A DNA stretch of 64,000 bases from an uncultured Clostridia bacterium (lineage in GTDB: Bacteria > Bacillota > Peptococcia > Peptococcales > Peptococcaceae). Below the pieces are notes generated by a model that was not told the origin of the DNA, made no database searches, and worked only from the letters and a program-made list of their open reading frames with translations. This document shows positions 10,901-18,594 of the stretch, in pieces. Each line of letters opens with the position of its first letter. The first letter of the stretch is position 1. Position numbers and translations under genes: made by a program. Location: NCBI GenBank assembly GCA_944391625.1, contig CALXUG010000002.1, positions 102,168-166,167 of the forward strand, written 5' to 3'.

Positions 10901-11559
10901 CCCAAAAAAGGATTAAATTCGCTACCAGCTGTAAGTAATGGATACATTGCAACAAATTTTTTATAAGCATCTTCTTCAAAATTATCTAGCTTTGCACAGT
11001 ATTCATTCATGGGCTCCGCAACTAATTGATTGAATTGTTTATAGGTTTCTGGATATTCTTTCTTCCACTTTTCAATCATATTAAGAGCAGCTGTAAAATG
11101 AGTTTCAGGCATAATACTTGCTAAATTTTCTCTCTGCAATGCTTCTTGTAATGCTGCCAAAAATGACTGACTAATACTTACGCTATTTCCTGAAATAATA
11201 ACAGGTAATAATCGTTGCTGATTTGTAATATAATCTATAAGATATTCATACAATACCATATCATGTTGCTTTATCTGACTAAGCAAACTGCTGCAGCTTT
11301 TGCTACTTCCACTGCATAATAAAGTAAGCAATACTAATATTAAATGAGATTTCCCTCGACCATATGCCCCAATTAAAATATTAGCTCGATTTGTAACACC
11401 ATTTGCGGTACTCCAAACTAATTTTCCTAATAAATCCAAGGAATCAGATGATGCAATATAATCTTGAACTTTTGCTTCATCACCATAATCATAACGAATA
11501 TTAACTGATTTTTGAAAAGCCTCTTTTAGTAGAATATTCCCCATATATTTTTCACTCAT
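7987..11559 (-). CDS. sspC: SspC-like large P-loop ATPase of PT modification
   Basis: A protein of about 1190 aa has a Walker A (GAYGRGKSH, around residues 64-72 from this start) and a Walker B (IYVIYDEFSKYLEA, around 242-255), followed by more than 900 residues of helical sequence with no other recognised domain. Large ATPases of this kind sit between DUF4007 and PAPS-reductase genes in ssp modification cassettes, where the ATPase is needed for single-stranded phosphorothioation. I chose the ATG at 11559 because GGTGGAG precedes it with 6-base spacing; a GTG four codons upstream is the alternative. It overlaps the sspB stop by 8 bases. BREX-type PglY/BrxC ATPases are similar in size, but none of the other BREX genes is present. 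Confidence 0.75.
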   Translation of the reverse strand: MSEKYMGNILLKEAFQKSVNIRYDYGDEAKVQDYIASSDSLDLLGKLVWSTANGVTNRANILIGAYGRGKSHLILVLLTLLCSGSSKSCSSLLSQIKQHDMVLYEYLIDYITNQQRLLPVIISGNSVSISQSFLAALQEALQRENLASIMPETHFTAALNMIEKWKKEYPETYKQFNQLVAEPMNEYCAKLDNFEEDAYKKFVAMYPLLTAGSEFNPFLGFDIVELYSSVIEKLTDFGYMGIYVIYDEFSKYLEANIKEASIVDIKLLQDFAEKCTRSGHKQMHLLLITHKDIHNYIDLLPKEKTDGWRGIAERFEYLEMNGNVEQTYELIGTVIQKEKNYYENLKQQYANEFLNLTNMVHAKNLFPYYSYVQVEHLIDVCYPLHPVTVFLLPRISEKVAQNERTLFTFLASNQKNTLKEFLETQFNGFQLLTPDYIYDYFEQQFKKEAYQTEIHKIYITTAAALKKVKKGSLHEKAIKTIALLLICNEPDVIPSNDETLSLVYSHAGYSNVEIAETLRELVKEIHLLYQRENNGFLELKSGSQHDVDRMISDTVEKIKVKYALTDILNHAMLENYFYPTRYNEDYAVTRYFKFVFITEYALYEDTLLDDNLDGMIYGIIPEREDTIKDIKQHLLEKTVQKDRKIFILLKDYQDIVAVSYRYQAILTLKEQCKNDIADLEELLFQQEDLETVLRNYFFQYTMPEQLKADYYYHGKRQEVYRKTQFTNLLSKICEDSYYKTPIINNEMINKDMIEKSIISARNKIVTGLLESFLDPMLGLTGNGPEVSLTRVLLVNTGVLEETENGLMVRTYGLANENLQYVFNTIQNFLRRAGQQKGQNFELLYNQLILPEYHIGLKKGVIPVLLAAVLHSQKTQIIIEKDGKEVELSAELLVNVNENPKAYTVSLESWSEEKQQYIEQLEDIFAEFIETKEKEFNGFSYVAKAVQRWFLSLPKVTKNMTFYFDVENHKFVPYTTEMLRFVELLRNPELGVKKFLFESLPTIFSTDDLETTIIQQIADTKYQFDRVYRNLIEGMLCSFQEEFFVKEYNWEMSFQSVLEDWWNLNQDKIAAATLTNQQERMINILQQDATEYEMIQQLGKQIVGLRVADWKNEHVLMFKDALKDLKQVVEQTEEVSSNAGQDSLADGSIVELSHSGQMLLKDLQSLLEDDYGEAVSNREKRTVLTELLKKL

Positions 11560-12472
11560 TCCATTCTCCACCTACATTATTTATGGCTCTATAATATTGT
11601 TCTACACTTTCTAAGAACGTCCATTTTGTTTTCACTTTCACTACATCCAGCCCCGCTGTTCTAACTACAGAAATATGTCCTAACCGTTCAATTTTATTCA
11701 ATAACTCTAGCAATGAAATCATATCAAGGTTGAATATTTTGCCTAAACTATTTTTTTCTTTTAACAATGTCTGTATTTTTATTTCTGCATTATCTGCTTG
11801 CGCCACAATAATAGCTAAAGCAATTAACGGATGTATGCTCGCCTTCGGTGGTATTACCTTCGTATATATTCTATCTTTTTTATTCTTTATATCTAATAAA
11901 TTCAATTCACCTAACGGGCAGTCGATATTATTTTCTGGATCTACTTTTTTAGGATTGGACTTAGCTCTAGCAATATAAGTATTAACCAAACAATCAAAGT
12001 CACCTTCTAAAGAACTATCAGCTACTTCTTGTTTTGAATTAATACTTATAAATTTCTTCAACGCTAAACAAAAATCATCTTTTGTAAATTCCTGCATCTG
12101 AAATTCGTTAAAAAAGAAATACCAACTTGTTGCATCTGTAATATTTTTTGCTAAATTATAATGAAGCAACCATAATGTCCCTAATTCTTCAAAATACGGG
12201 TCATTTTCATAAATTACTTTACCTAATTCAGTTATAATCTGCTCGCGTTTTCCATTTTTTTCCCCTCTTATCTCAGTTGTCAAACCTACAACCTGCAACC
12301 AATATCGCAAAGATTTTACCATATTAGTGCCAATACCCAATACATCTGTAGGTAATTTATCTTTATTCACAAAAAGTGTTGCATCATTCAATACATTTTT
12401 TATACCTTTACGTAACCAACCCTTGCGTATAAAAAAAGTTTCATGTCCACGAAACTTCATTTTTTCAATCAT
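11552..12472 (-). CDS. sspB: SspB-like DUF4007 protein (PT-system nickase)
   Basis: The 306-aa protein opens with the DUF4007 signature GHETFFIRKGWLRKG (about 9-23) and the LGIGTNMVKSLRYW motif (about 45-58). A middle helical domain follows, then a winged-helix-like C-terminus (LLELLNKIERLGHISVVRTAG). DUF4007 proteins in ssp cassettes are reported as DNA nickases that open one strand for sulfur insertion. AGAGG lies 7 bases before the ATG. The gene is 44 bases downstream of sspD and overlaps sspC, so it is within the operon. The exact biochemical role is known-family inference; no catalytic residues can be pinpointed by eye. Confidence 0.8.
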   Translation of the reverse strand: MIEKMKFRGHETFFIRKGWLRKGIKNVLNDATLFVNKDKLPTDVLGIGTNMVKSLRYWLQVVGLTTEIRGEKNGKREQIITELGKVIYENDPYFEELGTLWLLHYNLAKNITDATSWYFFFNEFQMQEFTKDDFCLALKKFISINSKQEVADSSLEGDFDCLVNTYIARAKSNPKKVDPENNIDCPLGELNLLDIKNKKDRIYTKVIPPKASIHPLIALAIIVAQADNAEIKIQTLLKEKNSLGKIFNLDMISLLELLNKIERLGHISVVRTAGLDVVKVKTKWTFLESVEQYYRAINNVGGEWNE

Positions 12473-12516
12473 CTTTCATCCTCTTTTTCTACTTAATTTT
12501 ATCTATCATTCTTAAT

Positions 12517-14241
12517 TTACCCTTTGATGTATAAGTACTTATGCATCAAACAACCACCGGTTAAATATTTATCTGTAACACACATCTGACAGTGTGTACA
12601 TTTGTTCGGATCAATACGATACACGCCACCTTTTAAAGAGATAGCACCAAATTTACATAATGATTCACACTTCAAACAACCACGACAAGCATTATATTTT
12701 CTAATTTGGTAACCAAACATACGAAAATAGGCTTCACGTTCTGTTTTCTTACTACAATGCAATAAATCTATTTGAACCGCATACGGATAACTTTCTAACT
12801 CAACTGGCCGCACTGCTATAATTGGTTCTCTTGTTTTTACATCTAATAATATCGTTTCACTACCATCAGCTTGACTGTAATCATCAGAAATAATTCCTAA
12901 CGGACACAACAGCCCAATAAACTCTAAACTAAACGGTTTCTTCAAACGATAAATTCTACTATTTTTATTTTTTGGATCTATTTGATATACAATTCTAATA
13001 TCATCTGATGCAGGAACACCATTTCCACCTTGCCTAGCTTTCCACTTACCCTCATCTACATAAACTTCCGGATCAGGTTTCCCTATCATTTTTGCAAACT
13101 CTAATAAAAAATTTCTCCATATTTGATACTGTTCTGGCATATAGACACTTGACAAAAATTGTGACCGTGCAGAATTATTAGGACAACACCAACAGCCAAC
13201 ACGATCATACCCCAAACGGTACGCATCATTAAAATCCACATCTTCACCTAATAAATATAACCAAACATCAGCATCTATCCAATCAATAATAGGTGCAGCA
13301 ACTGTTTGTTTTTGTATTTTCACTGATTCTGCACGGTTCTCTACCCGATTATATTTGCTACGTGCCGTTGACTCTGAATGCCGTATACCATAGAATGTTA
13401 AAATCTGTTGATTTGCAAATAAAGTATCCAACACTCTTGCTAGTGGACCGGTTTTAAACATAAAACAACAAAACCGCAACATTCTTGCTGGCGGTCCAAT
13501 TTCCTTGCAAACTTCATAGAAATCTTTTTCTTTATTTTTGGCTATTTTAAAAATTGATTTAGGATTATTTTTCCGATATCGCTTTGCATATTCCATCGTC
13601 AAGGGAAATTCTAATGTTGTATCACTAAAAATATGCAGTATGCTAGGATTAGCCAATGCCTTTATCGTCAAATCTGCAACTACGGTAGAATCCTTCCCAC
13701 CAGAAAACGAAATAACAATGTTTTCATTTGGAAATTTTTTTGCTTCTTGCCGGATAAAATCAGATGCCTCATTCACAATAAAATCTAATCTATTTTTATT
13801 CGCTTGAATAAACCGTTTTACATAAAAAATAAATGAATTATTTTCATTTTGTTCTCGATAAAATTCTAATTGTTCTCTCACATCTTCTGGCATCAGTTTC
13901 TTATAATGCTCTTTGGTCAATAAAATGGATTTTCCATCTATATAATATCGATTTGTAGAACACCATACAGATTGATGTTGGTATGCTAATGGTCTTCCTA
14001 ACAAAATTTCAAGTAACAATCTTTCTTCTGGAAAAACAGGACGAATATCTGTTGTCATTAATGAAACTTTTCCACCACACAATGGGCAACTATCTAAATC
14101 TATTTCATCAGCATATCTAACAACTGGAACTTTACACTCTGAACACCAATATACATCAGATGGGGCAATTAGATCTGTTTTTTCACCACAAATATCACAA
14201 TATTCTCCATAAGCTTTTTTTCCACAATTTGAACACCACAT
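12517..14241 (-). CDS. sspD: SspD/DndC-like PAPS-reductase-family sulfurtransferase with zinc ribbons and ferredoxin tail
   Basis: The 574-aa protein starts with two zinc-ribbon modules (CxxC at 3/6, 15/18, 33/36, 52/55). It then has an adenine-nucleotide alpha-hydrolase PP-loop, SGGKDSTVVADL (180-191), typical of ATP pyrophosphatases such as DndC and SspD. Cys-rich FCCFMFKTGP and GCWCCPNN segments probably hold an Fe-S cluster, as in DndC. From about 516 to the end is a ferredoxin-like region (Cys 519, 522, 525, 529 and 548, 551, 554, 564). It would activate the DNA backbone or transfer sulfur to it during phosphorothioation. It is the first gene of the operon; AAGGTGGTG lies upstream of the ATG. 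A generic phosphoadenosine phosphosulfate reductase is the alternative label, but the context argues against sulfate assimilation. Confidence 0.85.
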   Translation of the reverse strand: MWCSNCGKKAYGEYCDICGEKTDLIAPSDVYWCSECKVPVVRYADEIDLDSCPLCGGKVSLMTTDIRPVFPEERLLLEILLGRPLAYQHQSVWCSTNRYYIDGKSILLTKEHYKKLMPEDVREQLEFYREQNENNSFIFYVKRFIQANKNRLDFIVNEASDFIRQEAKKFPNENIVISFSGGKDSTVVADLTIKALANPSILHIFSDTTLEFPLTMEYAKRYRKNNPKSIFKIAKNKEKDFYEVCKEIGPPARMLRFCCFMFKTGPLARVLDTLFANQQILTFYGIRHSESTARSKYNRVENRAESVKIQKQTVAAPIIDWIDADVWLYLLGEDVDFNDAYRLGYDRVGCWCCPNNSARSQFLSSVYMPEQYQIWRNFLLEFAKMIGKPDPEVYVDEGKWKARQGGNGVPASDDIRIVYQIDPKNKNSRIYRLKKPFSLEFIGLLCPLGIISDDYSQADGSETILLDVKTREPIIAVRPVELESYPYAVQIDLLHCSKKTEREAYFRMFGYQIRKYNACRGCLKCESLCKFGAISLKGGVYRIDPNKCTHCQMCVTDKYLTGGCLMHKYLYIKG

Positions 14242-14360
14242 ACCATATACACCACCTTAGTTATATAACAATATTAAATTATAATTTTATCATACTTCTC
14301 GCTTTTCCATCCATTAATAACTCACTTTTCATTAACTTTTCTAACAACTATGTATATTGT

Positions 14361-14438
14361 GACAAACGTATGAAAAGATTTCTTAAATATTTATCCTTAT
14401 TGATAACTATTTAAACATTCTTACATCATACGTTTGTC
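14361..14438. promoter_or_regulatory. Long-spaced perfect inverted repeat upstream of the PT operon
   Basis: GACAAACGTATG (14361-14372) and its exact reverse complement CATACGTTTGTC (14427-14438) are separated by 54 AT-rich bases, about 120-200 bases upstream of the sspD start. Paired half-sites at this distance could be an operator for a looping repressor or the edge of the inserted island. The region 14242-14472 holds no gene; a TATAAT-like box on the minus strand (14278-14283) is a possible -10 without a good -35. Confidence 0.4.
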
Positions 14439-14472
14439 CTTTATTTCTTACTATTCTTCATTTCTATTCTAT

Positions 14473-14886
14473 TTATCCACGCCAGATTTGCACCAGCTGC
14501 GCCAGACACATACCCAGCGCCATCATTACAAATACGATACCCGTCGTATGCATGCGCTGTTTCTTTTTCTCCAGCTCTTCCCAACGGGAGCCTACCATCA
14601 TAATGGCTCCGCAAGAACCCATCAGCACATAACACAATACCTGCAGCCAAGCGTAAATGGGCTGCCCGTAAAAAGAACCGGACCAAAAGCTGAGTACAAC
14701 AGCCAGAAATGCTACCACCACTGATGCAGCATAACACCGTTTTCGTTTTGTCAAGTTTTCCTTCTTAATTCGCTCCGCCTCTGCCTTCTTTTCCTTTTTC
14801 AACTGCGCCGCTGTTTTGGCGGCTGTCACTGTTTGCCCTGCATCGGCAGCAACTGGTTTCTTCTTCCGTTTTTTATTTTGACTCAT
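14473..14886 (-). CDS. Hypothetical membrane protein with Lys-rich N-terminus (137 aa)
   Basis: The first 50 residues are very basic and Ala/Lys-rich (KKRKKKPVAAD, AQLKKEKKAEAERIKKEN) and look disordered or cytoplasmic. Three hydrophobic segments follow (about 52-70, 77-97 and 116-133). No family is recognised. It begins 9 bases after the stop of the upstream transglutaminase-like gene, so the two are probably co-transcribed. GGAGG precedes the ATG. Confidence 0.7.
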   Translation of the reverse strand: MSQNKKRKKKPVAADAGQTVTAAKTAAQLKKEKKAEAERIKKENLTKRKRCYAASVVVAFLAVVLSFWSGSFYGQPIYAWLQVLCYVLMGSCGAIMMVGSRWEELEKKKQRMHTTGIVFVMMALGMCLAQLVQIWRG

Positions 14887-14895
14887 ACAATCCTC

Positions 14896-15504
14896 CTATA
14901 ACCGTTCCGGCAATTTATGCTGCAATACATCCATACAATCGGTGTTTTCCTCCAACACCCTGGTAGTTGCCACAGGCGGCTCGGCATAAATGACAGGATA
15001 GTCAATTTCGTCAGCCTCCGGACGAATGGTAAACACCAACTGCTCCCGATCGGGCGCATTCACATCAAACTGCGCTTCTTTTCCCGGCAAATTGCCGCGG
15101 GCATCTACTCGCACCCATTTCTCCAGGTCAGAAAGATATACGGCATTCAGCGCATGAATGATATGGTCATTGGCTCTGGCCAACCGCTGATAGCACAACC
15201 CTGCGGCAATCCCCTGACTGCGCAGCAGCGCTGCCAGCAGCATAGATTTTACATAGCATACCCCTTCCCCTTCCTGCAAAGCCTCGGAAGCAGTATGGGT
15301 AATTTTGTGACTGCCAATATCACCGGAATGGGGAATCTGATCCCGCACAAAATCAAAAGCAGCCTTTATTTTTTCCCACTCATTCGTACAATCGGCAAAC
15401 AACTCTGCCGCTTTCTGCACAATCAGCGGATGCTGCCAGTCAATGTAATGGGTAGAAGCCAAGTAAGCCTGTTTATTGTCCTGTTCTAACTGATACTTCA
15501 ACAC
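14896..15504 (-). CDS. Transglutaminase-like cysteine peptidase-fold protein
   Basis: The core matches the transglutaminase/protease superfamily: a catalytic Cys in GEGVCYVKSMLLAALLRSQGI, a His in HIIHALNAVYL and an Asp in KWVRVDARGN, in the usual order C-H-D. There is no signal peptide, so it should act in the cytoplasm; the substrate is unknown. The open frame runs upstream to an ATG at 15564, but AAGGAG lies just before a GTG (15504) or TTG (15501), giving a protein of about 202 aa. That start fits better, because the longer N-terminus (FVWQKCGILRT) would be read from the leader. Confidence 0.75.
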   Translation of the reverse strand: MLKYQLEQDNKQAYLASTHYIDWQHPLIVQKAAELFADCTNEWEKIKAAFDFVRDQIPHSGDIGSHKITHTASEALQEGEGVCYVKSMLLAALLRSQGIAAGLCYQRLARANDHIIHALNAVYLSDLEKWVRVDARGNLPGKEAQFDVNAPDREQLVFTIRPEADEIDYPVIYAEPPVATTRVLEENTDCMDVLQHKLPERL

Positions 15505-15761
15505 AACCCTCTCCTTTTTATCAATTGTTCTCAGTATACCACATTTTTGCCAAACAAAAAGCATGGAAATTAATTTTTAAACATTCCTAAACAATGCTTA
15601 TAACAACAGTTGATAAAATCATAAGAAATCCGTTTTTATCAAGCTCCCGGCCATACATACAGCAAATAAAAAGAATTTCCGCAGAAAAAATCTTCTGTTT
15701 CAGCTCTTGACAGATGGTGTATAATAGTAATAAGATTTTTTATTATCGAGGAGGTTTTTCC

Positions 15762-16292
15762 ATGAAATACGCAATTTTATATGACAGTCACAGCGGCAAC
15801 ACCGCTCACGTAGCACAAACAATCCGTGATACCCTGCCTCAGGAAGAATGTTTGTGTGTGTATTCTACCTTAGAAGCGCTGAAGCACCCGGAAACATTTG
15901 CTGACGCCGATCTCATTTTTTACGGCTTTTGGACCGATCGTTTAAGCTGTCCGGAACAATCGCAAAAATTGATGCCCCAGCTGCCTGCAACCAAAATCGC
16001 TTTATTTGCCACTGCAGGTTTTGGTGAAGGCCAGGAATATTTTCAGAAAATTATGGACAATGCAGCCCAGTATCTGCCGCAAGGCGCTACCTTACTGGAT
16101 ACCTTTACCTGCACCGGCAAAATGCCTATGTCTGTACAGGAACAATATATCAAATTGCTGCAAGATCCGGTTATTGGCGAGCAAGCAAAAACCATGCTGC
16201 AAAATTACGATCTGGTAAAAGGTCATCCTGACAAAGCCGATTTGGAAGCAGCCGCCGCTTTTGCAAAAAAACAATACGACGCAGTAAAATAA
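15762..16292 (+). CDS. Flavodoxin-family protein
   Basis: The 176-aa protein has the flavodoxin fold with an FMN phosphate-binding loop near the N-terminus (YDSHSGNTAHVA) and a second loop around FYGFWTD. The start is the ATG 7 bases after GAGGAGG; the frame is open farther upstream without a ribosome site. It carries electrons or acts as a small flavin reductase; partner and substrate are not evident. The tryptophan-containing FYGFWTDRL and the length resemble the flavodoxin-like partner found with bilirubin reductase (BilS type), but no bilR neighbour is present, so I leave it generic. It is monocistronic, with a TATAAT (15720-15725) upstream and a strong terminator downstream. Confidence 0.8.
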   Translation: MKYAILYDSHSGNTAHVAQTIRDTLPQEECLCVYSTLEALKHPETFADADLIFYGFWTDRLSCPEQSQKLMPQLPATKIALFATAGFGEGQEYFQKIMDNAAQYLPQGATLLDTFTCTGKMPMSVQEQYIKLLQDPVIGEQAKTMLQNYDLVKGHPDKADLEAAAAFAKKQYDAVK

Positions 16293-16298
16293 ACAGCA

Positions 16299-16346
16299 AA
16301 AAACCTCCTGGCACCATATCACAACATGGTGTCAGGAGGTTTTTGT
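16299..16346 (+). terminator. Intrinsic terminator of the flavodoxin gene
   Basis: A near-perfect stem, CCTCCTGgCACCAT paired with ATGGTGtCAGGAGG, is followed by TTTTTGTTTT. Confidence 0.9.
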
Positions 16347-16427
16347 TTTAAATACTTCCCCATAAAAAATTCACTATCAATTCATTTTTCAAGCACCCTA
16401 TCTATAATAACTATCCAAATAAAACAA

Positions 16428-17000
16428 TCAGAATAAAACTTCACTTTTCTTTAAAAATTGAAACTGCTCCACAATTTTTCTGGTTAACTCCTCAGCGTTT
16501 TCTTTTCTTCCACGATCAATCCACGTTTTAATTACACCAATAAAAATTCCTACACGAACAGCCAAAAAATATGCATCATCCACTTCTTCAGACGCAGAAT
16601 TTCTACTTTTAAAATAATCCACCACAATCGGAGAACGTTCTAAAAAACACCTAAAAATGATATCCAAACGATTAATCGAAATTAACTGACTTATAATTTC
16701 TGAATGGGTTTCCCAATATCGAAAAACATGAAGCAAAAAATCAATATCAGACTCCGGTTCCTTTTTTTGAGCCACGTAAGCAGATAACATTTCCACAAAT
16801 TGTGTATCACACTTCCAAAACAAAATATCTAAAATTTCATCAAAACCACGATAAAAAGTTGCTCGACTGACAGTAGATACTTTCGATATATCTGAAACTG
16901 ATATTTTACTAAACTCCATATTATTCATACATACACTAAGCCCTTGATACAATAATTGAGCTGATTTCCGTGCCCGAATATCATCTTTAATGTGATACAA
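16428..17000 (-). CDS. TetR/AcrR-family transcriptional repressor
   Basis: The 190-aa protein has a typical TetR N-terminal helix-turn-helix (about 8-55): SAQLLYQGLSVCM, then ISVSDISKVSTVSRATFYRGFDEILDIL. The C-terminal part is helical and ligand-binding with no obvious family. It is divergent from the DAPG-hydrolase-like gene, and a 28-bp palindrome in the shared promoter region (17021-17048) is the likely operator for both genes. The likely inducer is the substrate of the neighbouring hydrolase, by inference from context. AGGAGG stands 11 bases upstream of the ATG. Confidence 0.85.
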   Translation of the reverse strand: MYHIKDDIRARKSAQLLYQGLSVCMNNMEFSKISVSDISKVSTVSRATFYRGFDEILDILFWKCDTQFVEMLSAYVAQKKEPESDIDFLLHVFRYWETHSEIISQLISINRLDIIFRCFLERSPIVVDYFKSRNSASEEVDDAYFLAVRVGIFIGVIKTWIDRGRKENAEELTRKIVEQFQFLKKSEVLF

Positions 17001-17020
17001 AATAACGCCTCCTGTCCTAC

Positions 17021-17048
17021 AACTTATGAGAATATTGTATCATAAGTT
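17021..17048. promoter_or_regulatory. Probable TetR operator palindrome
   Basis: AACTTATGA and TCATAAGTT form perfect 9-bp arms around a 10-bp spacer, in the 159-bp divergent promoter region and 21 bases upstream of the TetR gene start. Size and position are those of a TetR dimer or double-dimer site. A TTGACA (17083-17088) on the plus strand is the likely -35 of the hydrolase gene. Confidence 0.65.
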
Positions 17049-17159
17049 TATTCATGTTACAATCAATTTGCTAAAAATATTATTGACACATGGAATCCTT
17101 ACTCTAATGCATATTTCAAAATCATCAAAATTTAATACATTTACAGGAGGTACATTTCT

Positions 17160-17870
17160 ATGAATGACAAAGAAAAAATACTAAGAAAACAACGACTTCA
17201 AGCCAGAAAAACATTGGAGAATGTAAATCATCTGCCGTTCAAATCTGAAACCACGGCAAAATGGTGTAATATCAAACGAAAGTGGAACGGCTCTATTTTA
17301 GTGCAAATTGAACACGATACCATTAAAGGAGTTAATCCAGAAATGATGCAATGGTGGTTTGAAAATCTCTCCCAAACCACCAGGTGGAACGGCATTGATT
17401 TCAGCGGACCTGAGATTTTTAATTATCATTTATGGCATCACCGAGATCATATCGCTGTAACCCCTTTAAACAATGCTATTGATGGACGAATTAACCGTGG
17501 TTTTTTAGAGGGATGTGATAGCAAAATAGAAGAAATTTTTAACGAAGTACATTTTCATGTCAACACCCGAATGCACACTACAAAATTAGATGACAAAGAA
17601 TTTACTTTTTTAATTAAAGCTGCAGGACTTACAATTGGTCATATCACCCATTTATATACCCAAGAAAATAATGGTCTTGCTTTTTATGCTGAAACCGAAA
17701 TCGGTTGCCAAATTCCCATCATTGGGTGGTTTCTGAATTGGCTTATACTTCCGTTTATTTATAACAAAAAAACTGGAATGCATTGGATTAAACATAATAT
17801 AGAAGAAACCGGAAGAACGGAAGATATTCTACCAATCCTTTATGCCAATAGAAAAAATACTACACTTTAA
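17160..17870 (+). CDS. DAPG/phloretin hydrolase-like protein (PhlG-like C-C hydrolase fold)
   Basis: The 236-aa protein contains EMMQWWFENL, NYHLWHHRDHI and a late HNIEE, in the order seen in the 2,4-diacetylphloroglucinol hydrolase PhlG and phloretin hydrolases. In that family a zinc is held by two His and two Glu, the last pair spaced H-x3-E as here. These enzymes break a carbon-carbon bond next to a phloroglucinol ring, for example in gut flavonoid breakdown. Substrate here is unknown. It is expressed from a TetR-controlled divergent promoter, with a perfect AGGAGGT ribosome site. A short hydrophobic stretch (IPIIGWFLNWLILPFIY) is unusual and could hold it near the membrane. Family assignment rests on motif recall. 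Confidence 0.65.
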   Translation: MNDKEKILRKQRLQARKTLENVNHLPFKSETTAKWCNIKRKWNGSILVQIEHDTIKGVNPEMMQWWFENLSQTTRWNGIDFSGPEIFNYHLWHHRDHIAVTPLNNAIDGRINRGFLEGCDSKIEEIFNEVHFHVNTRMHTTKLDDKEFTFLIKAAGLTIGHITHLYTQENNGLAFYAETEIGCQIPIIGWFLNWLILPFIYNKKTGMHWIKHNIEETGRTEDILPILYANRKNTTL

Positions 17871-17943
17871 TCTTTTGTAAATATTATTCGTTTTTCTGAC
17901 ATGCAATTTTAATACCCCTTGTTTCATTTTCTAATAGAAATAG

Positions 17944-17979
17944 AAAAGACTGGAAGTATATTTCCCCCCAGTCTTTTTC
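17944..17979 (+). terminator. Intrinsic terminator after the DAPG-hydrolase-like gene
   Basis: AAAAGACTGG and CCAGTCTTTTT flank a 15-base loop; the T-run lies on the plus strand. The A-run on the left may let it also serve the converging GNAT gene. Confidence 0.8.
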
Positions 17980-18027
17980 TTATCTATATTATATTGTACG
18001 TGCTATTTTTCTTCCTACAACCCATCC

Positions 18028-18468
18028 CTACTTCAACTTCTTTGTCATATACACAATATCCTGACTGGTGGTCATGCCCTGGCGCTGATAAAATCCTTCA
18101 GCGGCTTTATGCTGCAAGGTGTACAGCACAATTTCGCAAATTCCCCGTTGGCGCAGCCGCTGCTCCAGTTCCTGATAAATGGCTGTACCCAAACCCTGGC
18201 CTCTGCGGCTGTTATCCACACAAAATTCACGAATCTGAAACTGCGGGCCATAATAAAACTGTTCCTCATCGCCAATAATCAAACCGCACACGCCCTGCGC
18301 ATCATAAGCCAGCAAACCATAAGCGCTGTCTCTCCGCAGCATTTGAGTCAACCGTTTGGCAGCGCTCTCCTCTGTCCATTTATCATGCCATGGCGCTGCA
18401 TTAAACGATGCCACATATAATGCAGTCACCATTGGAATGTCTGCCACCGTCATCTCTCTGTATTCCAT
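18028..18468 (-). CDS. GNAT-family N-acetyltransferase
   Basis: A 146-aa protein spanning a single GNAT domain. The acetyl-CoA pyrophosphate-binding motif is RRGQGLGTAIYQELEQRL (about 88-105), with the beta-4 strand QIREFCVD just before and the C-terminal AEGFYQRQGM typical of the family. The substrate is not predictable. AAGGAACG precedes the ATG. It is an isolated minus-strand gene converging with the hydrolase gene. Confidence 0.85.
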   Translation of the reverse strand: MEYREMTVADIPMVTALYVASFNAAPWHDKWTEESAAKRLTQMLRRDSAYGLLAYDAQGVCGLIIGDEEQFYYGPQFQIREFCVDNSRRGQGLGTAIYQELEQRLRQRGICEIVLYTLQHKAAEGFYQRQGMTTSQDIVYMTKKLK

Positions 18469-18594
18469 ATCATCGTTCCTTTCTTTACACGCAAAAGTCT
18501 ATTGCCAAAACCGACTTTCTAACTGTAACATCAACAGCTTTGTTCCATCAGTTGATATTTTCGGTTTTCACCATCTTAATCTTATAGCAGAATC

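Noticed and set aside
7987-11559. BREX-type PglY/BrxC ATPase
   Set aside because: No pglZ, pglX methyltransferase or brxA/B-like gene is present; the DUF4007 and PP-loop neighbours fit Ssp.
14160-14414. Plus-strand 84-aa ORF across the sspD start
   Set aside because: AT-rich shadow of sspD and its upstream region without a ribosome site.
15707-15725. TTGACA next to TATAAT upstream of the flavodoxin gene
   Set aside because: The two boxes are only 7 bp apart, too close to be one promoter; only the -10 is credible.
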